Source: Eubacteriales bacterium
GTDB taxonomy: Bacteria > Bacillota > Clostridia > Lachnospirales > Lachnospiraceae
Reading direction: 5' to 3'
Assembly (NCBI GenBank): GCA_030524175.1
Contig: JAUNHC010000022.1
Coordinates: forward strand, 1-64,000
DNA: 64,000 nucleotides
The translations under genes were made by a program, and so were the position numbers. The notes below the pieces were generated by a model that was given only the letters and a program-made list of their open reading frames with translations, ran no database searches and was not told where the DNA came from. Positions within the stretch are counted from its first letter, which is position 1; each line of letters begins with the position of its first letter. This document shows, piece after piece, positions 51,541-60,654 of this stretch.

Positions 51541-52404
51541 ATGATATATGATAAAATAATCTTACTGGGAACCGGAAAACTATTTCTTGACTGTATGGCT
51601 CATTTGAAAAATTTGGGTCTTCCGTTTGCAGGTTATGATATGAGCGGTAAACCGCAGAAAATAACAAAACTTCAGGCTGAGAAAAAGCAGCTTCCATATT
51701 ACCAGAAGGAAAAAATAGAAGTATGCAAGGAACTGCGAAGTGAAGAAGAGAAGATTTTGCTTTTGAGTGTGATAAATCCCTGCATTATTCCCGGGGATAT
51801 ACTTAGTAAAGAGAATATTCTGGCTCTGAATATCCACCAGGCGCTTCTTCCAAGACATAAAGGAAGAAATGCGGAGGCTTGGGCTATTTATGACGGTGAT
51901 ACCGTGTCAGGAATCACCTGGCATAAAATGCTGGCTGCAGTGGATAAAGGGGCTGTACTTTCACAAAAACAAATTGAGATCACAGAGCGGACTACTTCTT
52001 ATCAGTTATTCAGACAACAGCTTGCTGCTGCCTATGAAAGCTTTACAGAATTCCTGCCTGCTGTTCTAAAGGGAGAAGAAACTTATCAAATTCAGCCTGA
52101 AGGTCCATCTGAGTTCCGGTATTCCTATGAGATTCCTAATGAAGGCCGGCTTGACCTGAACTGGGACGGTTCCCGAATCAGCCGCTTTCTCAGGGCAATT
52201 GATTATGGCGGTCTGCCTGTATTTAAGCCGGCAACAGTGGCGCTGGATGGTGAGATATATACCTATAAATCATATAGGATCACAAGGGTTGAAGATATCC
52301 CTGACCTGGGTACTGTAAAAGATGGAGATACCATAATTATCCGAAAAAAAGGATATGAAATTGTGTTGTCAAAATGCAGTGTATTTGATGTTGAAAATAT
52401 ATAA
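51541..52404 (+). CDS. Formyltransferase-family protein
   Basis: 287 residues. An N-terminal Rossmann-like domain (MIYDKIILLGTGKLFLDCMA) is followed by the formyltransferase active site: N97 and H99 in LALNIHQALLPRHKGRNAEA, and D135 in AAVDKGAVLSQ. The C-terminal part (NEGRLDLNWDGSRISRFLRA; FKPATVALDGEIYTY) is like the OB-type end of methionyl-tRNA and sugar formyltransferases. It lacks the length of Fmt (about 310), and the second half of the N-terminal domain is short. It probably uses 10-formyl-THF to formylate an amino-sugar, peptide or amine. It stands alone after the Rhs locus, with GAAAGGAAA before the ATG. Confidence 0.82.
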   Translation: MIYDKIILLGTGKLFLDCMAHLKNLGLPFAGYDMSGKPQKITKLQAEKKQLPYYQKEKIEVCKELRSEEEKILLLSVINPCIIPGDILSKENILALNIHQALLPRHKGRNAEAWAIYDGDTVSGITWHKMLAAVDKGAVLSQKQIEITERTTSYQLFRQQLAAAYESFTEFLPAVLKGEETYQIQPEGPSEFRYSYEIPNEGRLDLNWDGSRISRFLRAIDYGGLPVFKPATVALDGEIYTYKSYRITRVEDIPDLGTVKDGDTIIIRKKGYEIVLSKCSVFDVENI

Positions 52405-52423
52405 ATCATATATTGATGATAAG

Positions 52424-52501
52424 GGCTGTGGGATCATTGCCGGTGAGAGTTACGTTTTTCTGTATTCACAGATAACTCTTCCTGACAGTGAAGCCACAGC
52501 C
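52424..52501. terminator. Nested hairpin between the convergent formyltransferase and SDR genes
   Basis: GGCTGTGG (52424-52431) pairs with CCACAGCC (52494-52501), and inside it AGAGTTA (52446-52452) pairs with TAACTCT (52473-52479). No clear T-tract. It probably acts as a two-way end point. Confidence 0.35.
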
Positions 52502-52508
52502 TCTATTA

Positions 52509-53414
52509 CTATTCTTTCGGCGGATATTCTTCCATGGCCGGCTGGTAGGATACTATATTTCTCATCATTCCGCTGTCAGCGACCACACATTCCCCTGTCA
52601 TGCCATCAGACATTTTCGTGCACAGACCATAGATCACAATAGCCACACTGTCTGCCGTGGGTACGCTGTCCAGCTTAGCCACTGTCATTTCTTTGTAAAG
52701 CTCCTGCTGTTTTTCAGGGGGCAAGGTGCGCACCGTGCCGTTTGTCATGCCGCCTGGTGTCATCATCCCGCCGGGAGCAACACTGTTTACCATGATCCCA
52801 AACCGCTTAAGCTCCTTTGCCAGTTCCTGTGTCATGGCCACAACACCGCCTTTGGACGCTACATAGTGTGCATAACCGCCGAAAACCGGTTGAGATAGGA
52901 AGGCGCAGTTTGAGGAGACAAGCACCAGTTTGCCTTGAATTTTATGCTGGATCATATAACGGCTCACATGCTTGGCGCACCGGAAGGCCCCCACAAGATT
53001 GATATCTAAGGTTTTAATAAACTCTTCTTCCGGCATATCGTAGATATGGGCAAAGCTCCAAGCCCCTCCTGCTGTCACCAGAATATCCACAGAGCCATAG
53101 GTTTCTGCAGCAAATGCAACAAGCTGTTCCACTTCCTTCTCACTTCTCAGGTCTGCTTTACAGAAGGATACCTCATATCCTTTTTCTTTAAGCAGCTCAA
53201 TGGCCACCTTGCCCTTTTCCTCTGTAGATCCGGCGATCACTACTCTGGCACCGCCCTGACAAAGCCGTTGGGCTACACAGAAACCAAGTCCCGAAGTACC
53301 CCCGGTGACAATAGCTGTTTTTCCTTTTACATACAGCATATCTTCCAATGGCAACGTATCCGTAATATATCCTCTCATAAGCGCTGCTGACATTGCTGCT
53401 GGATCAAAATTCAT
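52509..53414 (-). CDS. Short-chain dehydrogenase/reductase
   Basis: 301 residues from the ATG at 53414 after GGAGGTGTGTTTC. A 30-residue N-terminal extension precedes the SDR core. Cofactor motif TGGTSGLG at 37-44, NAG-like AGGAW near 115, catalytic S168, Y184 and K188 (YVASK), and VNSVAPGGMMTPGGM. The extension and length are somewhat unusual for an SDR. It is the last gene of a leftward three-gene cluster with a GcvT-like protein and a cysteine-rich protein. It probably oxidises or reduces a hydroxyl/keto group of the pathway substrate, with NAD(P); the substrate is not known. Confidence 0.9.
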   Translation of the reverse strand: MNFDPAAMSAALMRGYITDTLPLEDMLYVKGKTAIVTGGTSGLGFCVAQRLCQGGARVVIAGSTEEKGKVAIELLKEKGYEVSFCKADLRSEKEVEQLVAFAAETYGSVDILVTAGGAWSFAHIYDMPEEEFIKTLDINLVGAFRCAKHVSRYMIQHKIQGKLVLVSSNCAFLSQPVFGGYAHYVASKGGVVAMTQELAKELKRFGIMVNSVAPGGMMTPGGMTNGTVRTLPPEKQQELYKEMTVAKLDSVPTADSVAIVIYGLCTKMSDGMTGECVVADSGMMRNIVSYQPAMEEYPPKE

Positions 53415-53475
53415 GAAACACACCTCCCTGATTTTTTCTCACGCGTACTATAAAAGAAATTTCCATATATCTGTC

Positions 53476-54492
53476 CTAAATAAATCTTTTCTCAGTGATG
53501 ACAGCTTCGTGATTGTGGATAAGGATATGGCAGCCTGTCTTTAAGGCATCTTTTTCAGCCAAAATATAACCCACATTTTTTTCCAGCACATAGCTGTACA
53601 CCAGCTTTGACACACGTCCCACTTCCTCGCCGTCTATGAGAACCGCTTCTCCCGGCCCGCCCAGGTGTTTGCTGCGGATATAAATATCAGCCTCGTCCAC
53701 GGTGAAGCCTTTCATCTCTCTCGCAGGCCCTGCTTCTCTTATTTTCAGGAGAGCTTCCTTGCCGATAAATTCCTTGTCCCAGCCGATTCCCCGGTCAAGC
53801 CCTACCTCAAGAGGATTTGTATGTATCAGATCACGCATATAATAAAAGCCTGCCTCTGTTGGCAATGTCCACGCCATCACCTGGAACTCAGTGACCTGTA
53901 CCGCCCCGAATTCCTTTCCTGTCTCCCTTAATTTTTCTTCAATATCATCTGCTTTGTCTGCTGCCATATAAATTTCATAGCCAAGCTTCTCACCTGTAAA
54001 TCCTGCACGGTTTATTTTCACAGGGATACTGTCAATCTCATTGTCACGGATCGTGAAGAATTTCTGGTCATCCACTTTATCCTTGACCAGCTTATTGACT
54101 ATATCCTTGGATTTCGGTCCTTGTACGGCAAACATATGATATTCCGGAGTTATATTTGTATACTGTACTTCCAATCCACCCTTATGGCCGTCAAGCCACT
54201 TTACCAGCTTTGTGAGAAACAGAGTGGATATCCAGAACTTCTCTTCTTCCATTCGGAATACAACTACATCATCAATAATTTCTGCGTTTTCGTTAAGCAT
54301 TGTTGTATAACGCTCACTGCCTGTTTTCAGATTAGCAATGGGATTTGCAAATATGCGGTCAAGAAACGCAGGAGAATCCTTGCCTGTGACCTCCAGAAGC
54401 TGATGCGTCCACAGATACCAGCCCGCTGTCTCTCTCACAGCCATATGTTCAGCGCGCTTCATATGGTCGTATTTATAATTATTTTTATACAT
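53476..54492 (-). CDS. GcvT-like tetrahydrofolate-dependent aminomethyl/methyltransferase
   Basis: 338 residues of the GcvT/YgfZ/DmdA fold. Key features are LNENAEIIDDVVVFRMEEE (acid residues D74/D75 correspond to the catalytic aspartate of T-protein), FAVQGPKSKDIV, RAGFTGEKLGYEIYMAADKA and a C-terminal barrel (FIGKEALLKIREAGPAREMK; GEAVLIDGEEVGRVS). Family members move a one-carbon unit to tetrahydrofolate, as in glycine cleavage, DMSP demethylation and aromatic O-demethylation. No GcvH, GcvP or lipoate genes are near, so a demethylase of another substrate is more likely than glycine cleavage. AAGGAGTG precedes the ATG. Confidence 0.85.
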   Translation of the reverse strand: MYKNNYKYDHMKRAEHMAVRETAGWYLWTHQLLEVTGKDSPAFLDRIFANPIANLKTGSERYTTMLNENAEIIDDVVVFRMEEEKFWISTLFLTKLVKWLDGHKGGLEVQYTNITPEYHMFAVQGPKSKDIVNKLVKDKVDDQKFFTIRDNEIDSIPVKINRAGFTGEKLGYEIYMAADKADDIEEKLRETGKEFGAVQVTEFQVMAWTLPTEAGFYYMRDLIHTNPLEVGLDRGIGWDKEFIGKEALLKIREAGPAREMKGFTVDEADIYIRSKHLGGPGEAVLIDGEEVGRVSKLVYSYVLEKNVGYILAEKDALKTGCHILIHNHEAVITEKRFI

Positions 54493-54530
54493 AAACTGTA
54501 CACTCCTTTCCTTTCAGAATATGGCAACGG

Positions 54531-55772
54531 TCAACAGAACTTGTCAATCTTTTTGGCGATTTTAATACGCAGCTTATCATCGGCCGTGCTGCCCGGCTCC
54601 TCCCACAGACACCACTGGGCATTGACGAGCGTCTTTGTCTCCCCGTACCAGTATGCCAGATATGCGTTCACAAGCTTTGGCATATTGTTTGCCAGCTCTT
54701 TTCGGTCTATGATGTAGATAACCTCGTCTTTGTTAAAAGCTTCTATTTCGTATGAATAACGCATACACTGGAGGAACATTTCAAGGCGGGCTCCCATCAC
54801 ACGCCCATCATCAATATCACCGGGCACACCCAGCCAGTTACGTAATCCTTCCTTGGCATAGAACTCTCCAAAGGCTGCTTTTCCTGCGGCTTCACATACA
54901 CACCAGAGCACATGGTCCACCGTCTTTTCATCAAGCCTGCCCTCTCTGATCAGATCATCAATAGTAGGAAGAATATAAGAAGAACCGTTTGACATTGCCA
55001 CCATAGGATAGGCACTGGTGGAATCGTCTTCTGTGGTAGTCCCGTTTACAAAAGTATAATTACACTCTTCCCGGAACATCATGGACTCACTTACAGTATC
55101 TTCTTCTTTGGTGAACTTAATCTGATCGGCAGTTGCCACCGGTCCGAAGCACTCCCACTGTTCATGGTCAGGCATAGGATATTTGTCCCTGCTCTCAGCA
55201 ACAATGCGGCAATGCCGGTCACCGCAGCCTTTTGCCTCAACCATATGGTATTCAAGATGAGGGCCTTTACGTCTTAAATCCGCCTGTACATCGGCACAGG
55301 CCTGGAGGGACTGGGTGGTGGAACGGCACAGTTCTGATCCGATGATATCCCAGTAGCATATATCCAGTTCTTTTTCCACCCGATAGGTACCGAAATCATT
55401 CACACGGCCGCACATCAGAAGTTTTTCATCTCCTGCATCTCCCACCAGCCCTCCGGGAAAGTTTCCTGCACAGAAGGGATGCACATTCAGTTCGTCCGTC
55501 TGCATCGCCGCCACTCCAGGTATACAGTTAATAAAGTGAAGACGGTTATAGGCATTGGTACAAAGTGCTTTGCTCCTCTCTACATAATCGGGTACCAGAA
55601 TACGGAAGGCCTGCATAACTGCAGCACCGAGCACTGACGAATATCGCTGTGCGTAATGGGCTGCATCATGATAGGAAACCAGCTTTTCCCAGGGTGACTT
55701 CACCGCCGCATGATTAGGCAGCGCTCCTTCCCCGATTTCACGGGGAAGCCGTTCATCAATTTTTTTACTCAT
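54531..55772 (-). CDS. Cysteine-rich protein of unknown function, possible ATC-hydrolase-like domain
   Basis: 413 residues with about 14 cysteines. A GCGDRHCRI motif at 182-190 within EYHMVEAKGCGDRHCRIVAE resembles the C-terminal part of the L-2-amino-thiazoline-4-carboxylate hydrolase-like family and of V4R-type domains; the match is by eye and uncertain. An N-terminal helical region (HYAQRYSSVLGAAVMQAFRI), a middle region (FCAGNFPGGLVGDAG) and a C-terminal helical part (MQCMRYSYEIEAFNKDEVIY-like) surround it. First gene of the cluster with the GcvT-like protein and SDR, so it probably acts on the same substrate, perhaps as its first enzyme. AGAAAGGAGAAT precedes the ATG. Confidence 0.5.
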   Translation of the reverse strand: MSKKIDERLPREIGEGALPNHAAVKSPWEKLVSYHDAAHYAQRYSSVLGAAVMQAFRILVPDYVERSKALCTNAYNRLHFINCIPGVAAMQTDELNVHPFCAGNFPGGLVGDAGDEKLLMCGRVNDFGTYRVEKELDICYWDIIGSELCRSTTQSLQACADVQADLRRKGPHLEYHMVEAKGCGDRHCRIVAESRDKYPMPDHEQWECFGPVATADQIKFTKEEDTVSESMMFREECNYTFVNGTTTEDDSTSAYPMVAMSNGSSYILPTIDDLIREGRLDEKTVDHVLWCVCEAAGKAAFGEFYAKEGLRNWLGVPGDIDDGRVMGARLEMFLQCMRYSYEIEAFNKDEVIYIIDRKELANNMPKLVNAYLAYWYGETKTLVNAQWCLWEEPGSTADDKLRIKIAKKIDKFC

Positions 55773-56221
55773 ATATCCATTCTCCTTTCTTGATCAGTGA
55801 CATATTCTTGTGTGTTTCGCTGTGATAACAATAACATATCCCCTAACTTTTCGTCAGACTGCATAATTATGAAAGTTTTTTCCGGAGATGCACATTTATA
55901 TTACAGAAAGGTGCCAGAGGCATATAAGAAATGACCCTGCACACATCCTGAAGGTGTAAAAAATGCGGAAAATGCGAATGAAAGGAGATCAAAATGTAGG
56001 TTATCATCCTCCATCGCTGCCTCTTTATTTTTTCTGGAGTTTTCGAAGAAATTAAGATATAATCTGATTATAAGATGCCAGGGTCAAAAGGTCACTCAAT
56101 GGATGCTTGCATGCAATTGTATGAGTTTGGGACCCGTAAAACATGAGGATGCAACCCGAATAGGGCGGATTTCAAAGACCTCTTCACTATACTGAATAAA
56201 TTTCATGCCGGAGGTGCTGTT
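55773..56221. other. Divergent promoter region of the SDR/GcvT cluster and the PucR regulator
   Basis: No gene. It should hold both promoters and the regulator site. A stretch at 56073-56160 (ATGCCAGGGTCAAAAGGTCA and further GGGTC/GACCC arms) looks like part of a repeat element. I cannot name an operator. The right end carries GGAGGTGCTGTT, the ribosome site of the PucR gene. Confidence 0.5.
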
Positions 56222-57769
56222 ATGAAGCTTAATCTTGACATTATACAAGATAATCTTCCAAAAACATATGAGACAAAACGTTTCGGACCGTCAGACCGGA
56301 CATTATCTTTCGGCCGCCCGCTGCTGTATGGTCCTGATTGCGATTGGACACCCGGCCACATTTATGTCTCACATACAGATACACTGCCCCGGACTCCCCC
56401 TCCTGCAGGCACGGCTTTTATCTGCGTGTACGGCCGGATTCCCCAGGACTGGCTTGCCCAGGGCATACAGCTTCTCCTGGTTTCCAATGCCACAGATGTA
56501 ATAACCGTATTCAATATAATAAATGGGATATATGACAAATTTGACGACTGGGAAGGTATGCTGCGCGACGAATTGGAGAATGACATAGACTTTAACATAA
56601 AACGGATCCTCCAGCTTGGTTCTGAAATACTGGGGAATCCCATATCAGTTACTGACCATACTTTACAGGTAATCTTTCAGTGTGAGCTTATTACCAGGAA
56701 CGATGGTATGCTGCGCGTGGAAGTAGATGATACTCCCGTTCCTATACCTGTGGAGTACAGTGAAGGAATAAAGGAAGCCTGTCATCTTGAGCGTATGATC
56801 ACAGTCCCTTATCTTACTACTATGCGCGGTTTGGAGAACAAGGTATACTGTAATAATCTCTATCCCCTGGGATATTTCACCGGCTGCGTCTATTTGAGCG
56901 AACTCGCCCGAACGTTTCGGGAAAGTGATTTTGCCCTGGCTGATTATTTTTTCGGATATTTTCAAAAAGCATTTACAAAATATCTCAGGGATTTCCACCA
57001 GACAGAATCACCGGGTGTGAGGGCTCTGCATAATCTTCTCAATCACGCTCCCTTAAGTGCAAAAGAACGGAGTATGCTTGAACTGGCGCCCGGTGAACAC
57101 TGGCTTTGTTTTAATCTGAAGGCAAAACAGAATAAAAAATATATGCCCAAGGATTATACATACGCCACTCTAAGCGCATTGATGCCCTGGACTGTTTATG
57201 CTGTGCTTCACCATGGTGAGATTGTAGGCTTGCTGAGAATAGGAAATGGAGAGGAGCATACAGATAATGAATCCATGAAATTTTTCCGGGAGATTCTGTG
57301 CCGCATGGATTACACTGCTTGCTTCAGCAACGAATTTACAGATCTGGACAAAATTAATGACTATCTCATGCAGGCCTCCTATGTGGCTGAAAAGCATGTC
57401 CAGTGTGACTCTGAGAATCCTGTATGTTATTTTCACGAGCACATTCTGGACTATATGCTGTATGAATGCACGGGAAATCTGTCCCTTGAATCTCTGTTTA
57501 CAAAGGGAATGAGCGCCTTGATCGACCATGACCGGCATAAAAAGACTGATTATATCCATACACTGAACATATATCTGAAAAACGAAATGAGTGTCACACG
57601 TACCTCAGAAGAATTGTACATACACCGCAGCAGCCTGCTGAAGCGCCTGGAAAAAATACACCATCTCATTGACGGAGATTTGAATGATCCTGACACACGA
57701 CTGTATTACAGGCTTTGCCTGGCTCTCCTGGAAAACAGACAGAAGGACGAAGCGGGGAGAGATACATAA
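56222..57769 (+). CDS. PucR-family transcriptional regulator
   Basis: 515 residues. An N-terminal PucR-like sensor (about 30-150, LSFGRPLLYGPDCDWTPGHI; RIPQDWLAQGIQLLLVSNAT), a middle region (SEILGNPISVTDHTLQVIFQ) and a C-terminal PucR helix-turn-helix (about 450-510, LNIYLKNEMSVTRTSEELYI, HRSSLLKRLEKIHHL). PucR proteins often respond to small metabolites and control adjacent catabolic genes. It is divergent from the SDR/GcvT-like cluster and 62 bp before the YczE-type gene on its own strand, so it probably regulates both. GGAGGTG precedes the ATG. Confidence 0.88.
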   Translation: MKLNLDIIQDNLPKTYETKRFGPSDRTLSFGRPLLYGPDCDWTPGHIYVSHTDTLPRTPPPAGTAFICVYGRIPQDWLAQGIQLLLVSNATDVITVFNIINGIYDKFDDWEGMLRDELENDIDFNIKRILQLGSEILGNPISVTDHTLQVIFQCELITRNDGMLRVEVDDTPVPIPVEYSEGIKEACHLERMITVPYLTTMRGLENKVYCNNLYPLGYFTGCVYLSELARTFRESDFALADYFFGYFQKAFTKYLRDFHQTESPGVRALHNLLNHAPLSAKERSMLELAPGEHWLCFNLKAKQNKKYMPKDYTYATLSALMPWTVYAVLHHGEIVGLLRIGNGEEHTDNESMKFFREILCRMDYTACFSNEFTDLDKINDYLMQASYVAEKHVQCDSENPVCYFHEHILDYMLYECTGNLSLESLFTKGMSALIDHDRHKKTDYIHTLNIYLKNEMSVTRTSEELYIHRSSLLKRLEKIHHLIDGDLNDPDTRLYYRLCLALLENRQKDEAGRDT

Positions 57770-57831
57770 ATATCAGAAGCCGAAATACTTTTTGACTCCT
57801 ATATCATTATATTTAAGAGAGGAAAAGAAAT

Positions 57832-58500
57832 ATGAACCAGGAAAAGAAACAAACATTTGCCGCGGACACCTCCGGGCGATCCGCATCTGACTGGGCCAGG
57901 GCATTGCTTGTGCTGTTGATCGGTTTAACCATCGCACACTTAGGAGTAACCTTATTTTTGCTGTCAGAAATGGGAACCGATACCTTCACCGTGTTCATCC
58001 AGGGGCTGGCCAGAACCTTCGGGCTTACAGTGGGGACCATGCATGTAATTATTCTTGTGATCCTAATGATACTTATGCTTATATTTACAAAAGGTTACAT
58101 AAAACCAGGCTCCGTGGTCTGTGCCTTCTGCGGCGGGCCGATCATAGACCTCTTTACCTGGATGTTCGGAAGTTATATCAATGCTGGATCTGCCATGATG
58201 ATCCGTATTCTAAGCATGCTTGCCGGCTGTATCATACTGGCTCTGGGTATGTCAGTGGTGATCAACAGCAATGCAGGTACCGGCCCCAACGACCTTGTAG
58301 CTATCATTCTCTCAGATAAACTTCCCTCCGTGGAATTCCGCTGGGTAAGAGTCTTCTGTGATATTTTCTTTGTAGCTTTGGGATGGGTATTGGGGGGCAC
58401 TGTGGGAGCCGGCACATTAGTCGCTGTTTTCCTCACAGGACCCCTTGTACAGTTCTGGCTCCCGAAATCAAAAAAGGTGGTACAAAAGGTTGTCAGGTAG
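57832..58500 (+). CDS. YczE/YitT-like integral membrane protein
   Basis: 222 residues, about five helices (LLVLLIGLTIAHLGVTLFLL; HVIILVILMILMLIF; GCIILALGMSVVINSNAG; WVRVFCDIFFVALGWVLGGT; LVAVFLTGPLVQFWL). The segments TDTFTVFIQGLARTFGLTVG and NAGTGPNDLVAIILSDKL are typical of the YczE/YyaS family. Its biochemical role is unknown; transport of a small compound is a common guess. It lies behind the PucR gene on the same strand and overlaps the convergent XRE gene by 8 bp. Confidence 0.82.
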   Translation: MNQEKKQTFAADTSGRSASDWARALLVLLIGLTIAHLGVTLFLLSEMGTDTFTVFIQGLARTFGLTVGTMHVIILVILMILMLIFTKGYIKPGSVVCAFCGGPIIDLFTWMFGSYINAGSAMMIRILSMLAGCIILALGMSVVINSNAGTGPNDLVAIILSDKLPSVEFRWVRVFCDIFFVALGWVLGGTVGAGTLVAVFLTGPLVQFWLPKSKKVVQKVVR

Positions 58501-59587
58501 CAGTATCCTGCTCAGAACATTCCTCAATGTTCCTGCGAAGCCTTTCCACTGCTTCTTTGAAGTCCTGATCCCCGCGGAACGGTTTACAATCATCACTGGT
58601 CAACAGATTATTCAGTAAATATTCCTTGACCTGCTTGGGCACTGCTGCCTGGTCTGTTTCCACCTTTAACGCGGGGTGGAACAACAAGGGATTGGGCATC
58701 CTTGCCGGCCCAAGAATCAGATCGATCATCTGGATCATGTATTTTTTAGTCTCTTCCATATTGTTCATGCGCTGGTAAGCCTGGATATAAAAACCTATCC
58801 CTAATCCGCCGCCTACCCCGAAAAGTTTCTCCGTCTCTCCGTAAATCTTACATATTTCCAATACCTTTTCCGGGTCCGGCATAACCTTTTCGTTCATCAT
58901 CTGCATCAGGTATCTCTGGACCTTTGTGACTGTTGCATATAAAGCCTTCTGAATGGTTTCCAAGGCCTGTTCCGGCTCCTCACGCTTTAAATGGATCATG
59001 GTCCACATCATGGGGGGATCATCTGTATGATCCGGCAGCTTCTTTAAAAGCTCCTCAGCATCATCCAGCCGGTCTTCCCCTATGGCAATACCTGCCAGTC
59101 CTGACACAGCCCGCAGCCAGTATTTTGCATCCCCGCTCCTATAAATCTCTTCTAAAAGCTGCTTTTTCCACCCAGTCCATTCCGTTCTTTTCTCTTTCCC
59201 TGCCGACATACAGGTCAGCATGATCATATCAAGTGCAACAGCCGCATGGAATTTCAGTGAAATACTTGAAGGATAAGAATGCAGCAGATTCTTCAGCATA
59301 ACCTCCGCTTCCTCATATCCTTTCTCCATCACATTATCTAAAATCTCATTCATGGAATCCATCATTCTGTCTTCCGGAAGTTCATCCTCAAACTGCAGAA
59401 TAGTATCTACATTTGTAGAAAGTGCTCTTGCAAGGGGACATAATAGCGCAATATCAGGGCAGGAGGAATCTGTTTCCCACTTGCTCACCGCAGGAGATGA
59501 CACCCCTACTGCCTGTGCCAGCTGTTCCTGCGTCATTCCTCTTTCTTTACGAAGCTTGGCTATCTGCCTTCCCAATTTAATCTCCAT
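58493..59587 (-). CDS. XRE-family regulator with helical C-terminal domain
   Basis: 364 residues. The N-terminal helix-turn-helix (LGRQIAKLRKERGMTQEQLA, QAVGVSSPAVSKWETDSSCP) is typical of XRE. The remaining ~300 residues are helical with TPR-like pairs (LLHSYPSSISLKFHAAVALD; DDAEELLKKLPDHTDDPPMM; VLEICKIYGETEKLFGVGGG), a common layout of cytoplasmic regulators in gut Clostridia, some peptide-responsive. It stands alone, convergent with the YczE-type gene. Target unknown. Confidence 0.9.
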   Translation of the reverse strand: MEIKLGRQIAKLRKERGMTQEQLAQAVGVSSPAVSKWETDSSCPDIALLCPLARALSTNVDTILQFEDELPEDRMMDSMNEILDNVMEKGYEEAEVMLKNLLHSYPSSISLKFHAAVALDMIMLTCMSAGKEKRTEWTGWKKQLLEEIYRSGDAKYWLRAVSGLAGIAIGEDRLDDAEELLKKLPDHTDDPPMMWTMIHLKREEPEQALETIQKALYATVTKVQRYLMQMMNEKVMPDPEKVLEICKIYGETEKLFGVGGGLGIGFYIQAYQRMNNMEETKKYMIQMIDLILGPARMPNPLLFHPALKVETDQAAVPKQVKEYLLNNLLTSDDCKPFRGDQDFKEAVERLRRNIEECSEQDTAT

Positions 59588-59838
59588 ATCTGCCTCCTTA
59601 ACCGCTGCCTTAACAGTATCTTTCTTTGATATGATAAGTATAAGCGCGGCTGCACATTTTTACAATGGAGGGCAAATCAGATTATATTCATGTTTTCCTG
59701 AATGGTGGTTATATTAGGGAAAATATTCAACATATGCCGCATATCATCCGCCCTCCCTACTTCCGACGGAACGGGCAGAAGTATCATCATTTCGGAATAA
59801 AGTGCAAATTTGCGGTATAGAGCCTTTTTTAAGTAGTG

Positions 59839-60183
59839 TCACCTTTTATCTTCTGTCTGCCTTAAGAATTCTACAAAAGCAAAGATGATAGAGATCACCG
59901 TAAGCACACCTATGATCAGTTCTGATATGCTGTTTGCATAGTCTGCCTGATCCGGTACCAACACACCCAGCACCAGAAAGTATGTACACCATACAAGACC
60001 TAATGAAAGCAGGAGAAATGTAACATATTTTAAAATAAAGGCTAACTTATTTAAAATTTTTCTTGCTGATCTGCTGCGCGCTTCTGTATATTTCTTTTTT
60101 CTGGCTATCTTAACTCCTCCGGCTAAAAAGCCGGCGATAATACCAACAGATATCCCTCTGCAAATAAGAAAAAAACTATCCAC
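59839..60183 (-). CDS. Small membrane protein of unknown function
   Basis: 114 residues, start GTG (60183). Three helices (ICRGISVGIIAGFLAGGVKI; LAFILKYVTFLLLSLGLVWC with TYFLVLGVLV; LIIGVLTVISIIFAFVEFL) with a basic stretch (KIARKKKYTEARSRSARKIL) between the first and second, so the loop is cytoplasmic. No family recognised. It is a single gene. Confidence 0.55.
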   Translation of the reverse strand: MDSFFLICRGISVGIIAGFLAGGVKIARKKKYTEARSRSARKILNKLAFILKYVTFLLLSLGLVWCTYFLVLGVLVPDQADYANSISELIIGVLTVISIIFAFVEFLRQTEDKR

Positions 60184-60266
60184 CTTGTCCGCCTTTCCCG
60201 AAGCCAGAATGGTTATTCGTTTATAGTCTGTCCCTCCATATGGATTATGCTTAGGATATCATTACT

Positions 60267-60604
60267 TCATCGTTCTTGCAAGGAATATGTATAGGCTTTG
60301 CTATATTCTTCATCCGTCACAGGGCGTACCCATTCATTTGATGCACCCTCAGCCGGGACCTCAATTGCAAGATGTGAAAACCAGCTGTCCGGCGCCGCAC
60401 CGTGAAAATGCAGCACTTCAGGAGGAATTGATATCACAGTCCCCGGTACCATCTCAACCGGCGCTTCACCTTCAGCCTGATAATATCCTCTTCCGCCTGT
60501 ACACAGAAGAATCTGGCCGCCCTTGTGATGAATATGCCACCAGTTACGGCATTAAACTGGACTCCCTCTCCGCAATCCCTTGTAGTTGTTGGCTTTAACG
60601 CCAT
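60267..60604 (-). pseudogene. Frameshifted cupin gene, a decayed copy of the 61018-61440 gene
   Basis: From the ATG at 60604 one frame reads MALKPTTTRDCGEGVQFNAV, then the cupin continues in another frame as WHIHHKGGQILLCTGGRG and on to PPEVLHFHGAAPDSWFSH, ending at 60267. The same motifs occur in the intact cupin (HIHHKGGQILMVTGGRG; PPEVKHWHGAAKDSWFQH), so this is a duplicate with a frameshift near 60525-60545. The C-terminal 61 codons remain open from an internal ATG. Confidence 0.8.
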
Positions 60605-60654
60605 ACACGTCTGTGCTTTGTGCGAACCTTTCCGGACGAGCAGTTTTTTCCAGG

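Noticed and set aside
56060-56165. tRNA-like fold
   Set aside because: Paired arms exist but there is no acceptor stem, T-loop or anticodon arm in the right order.
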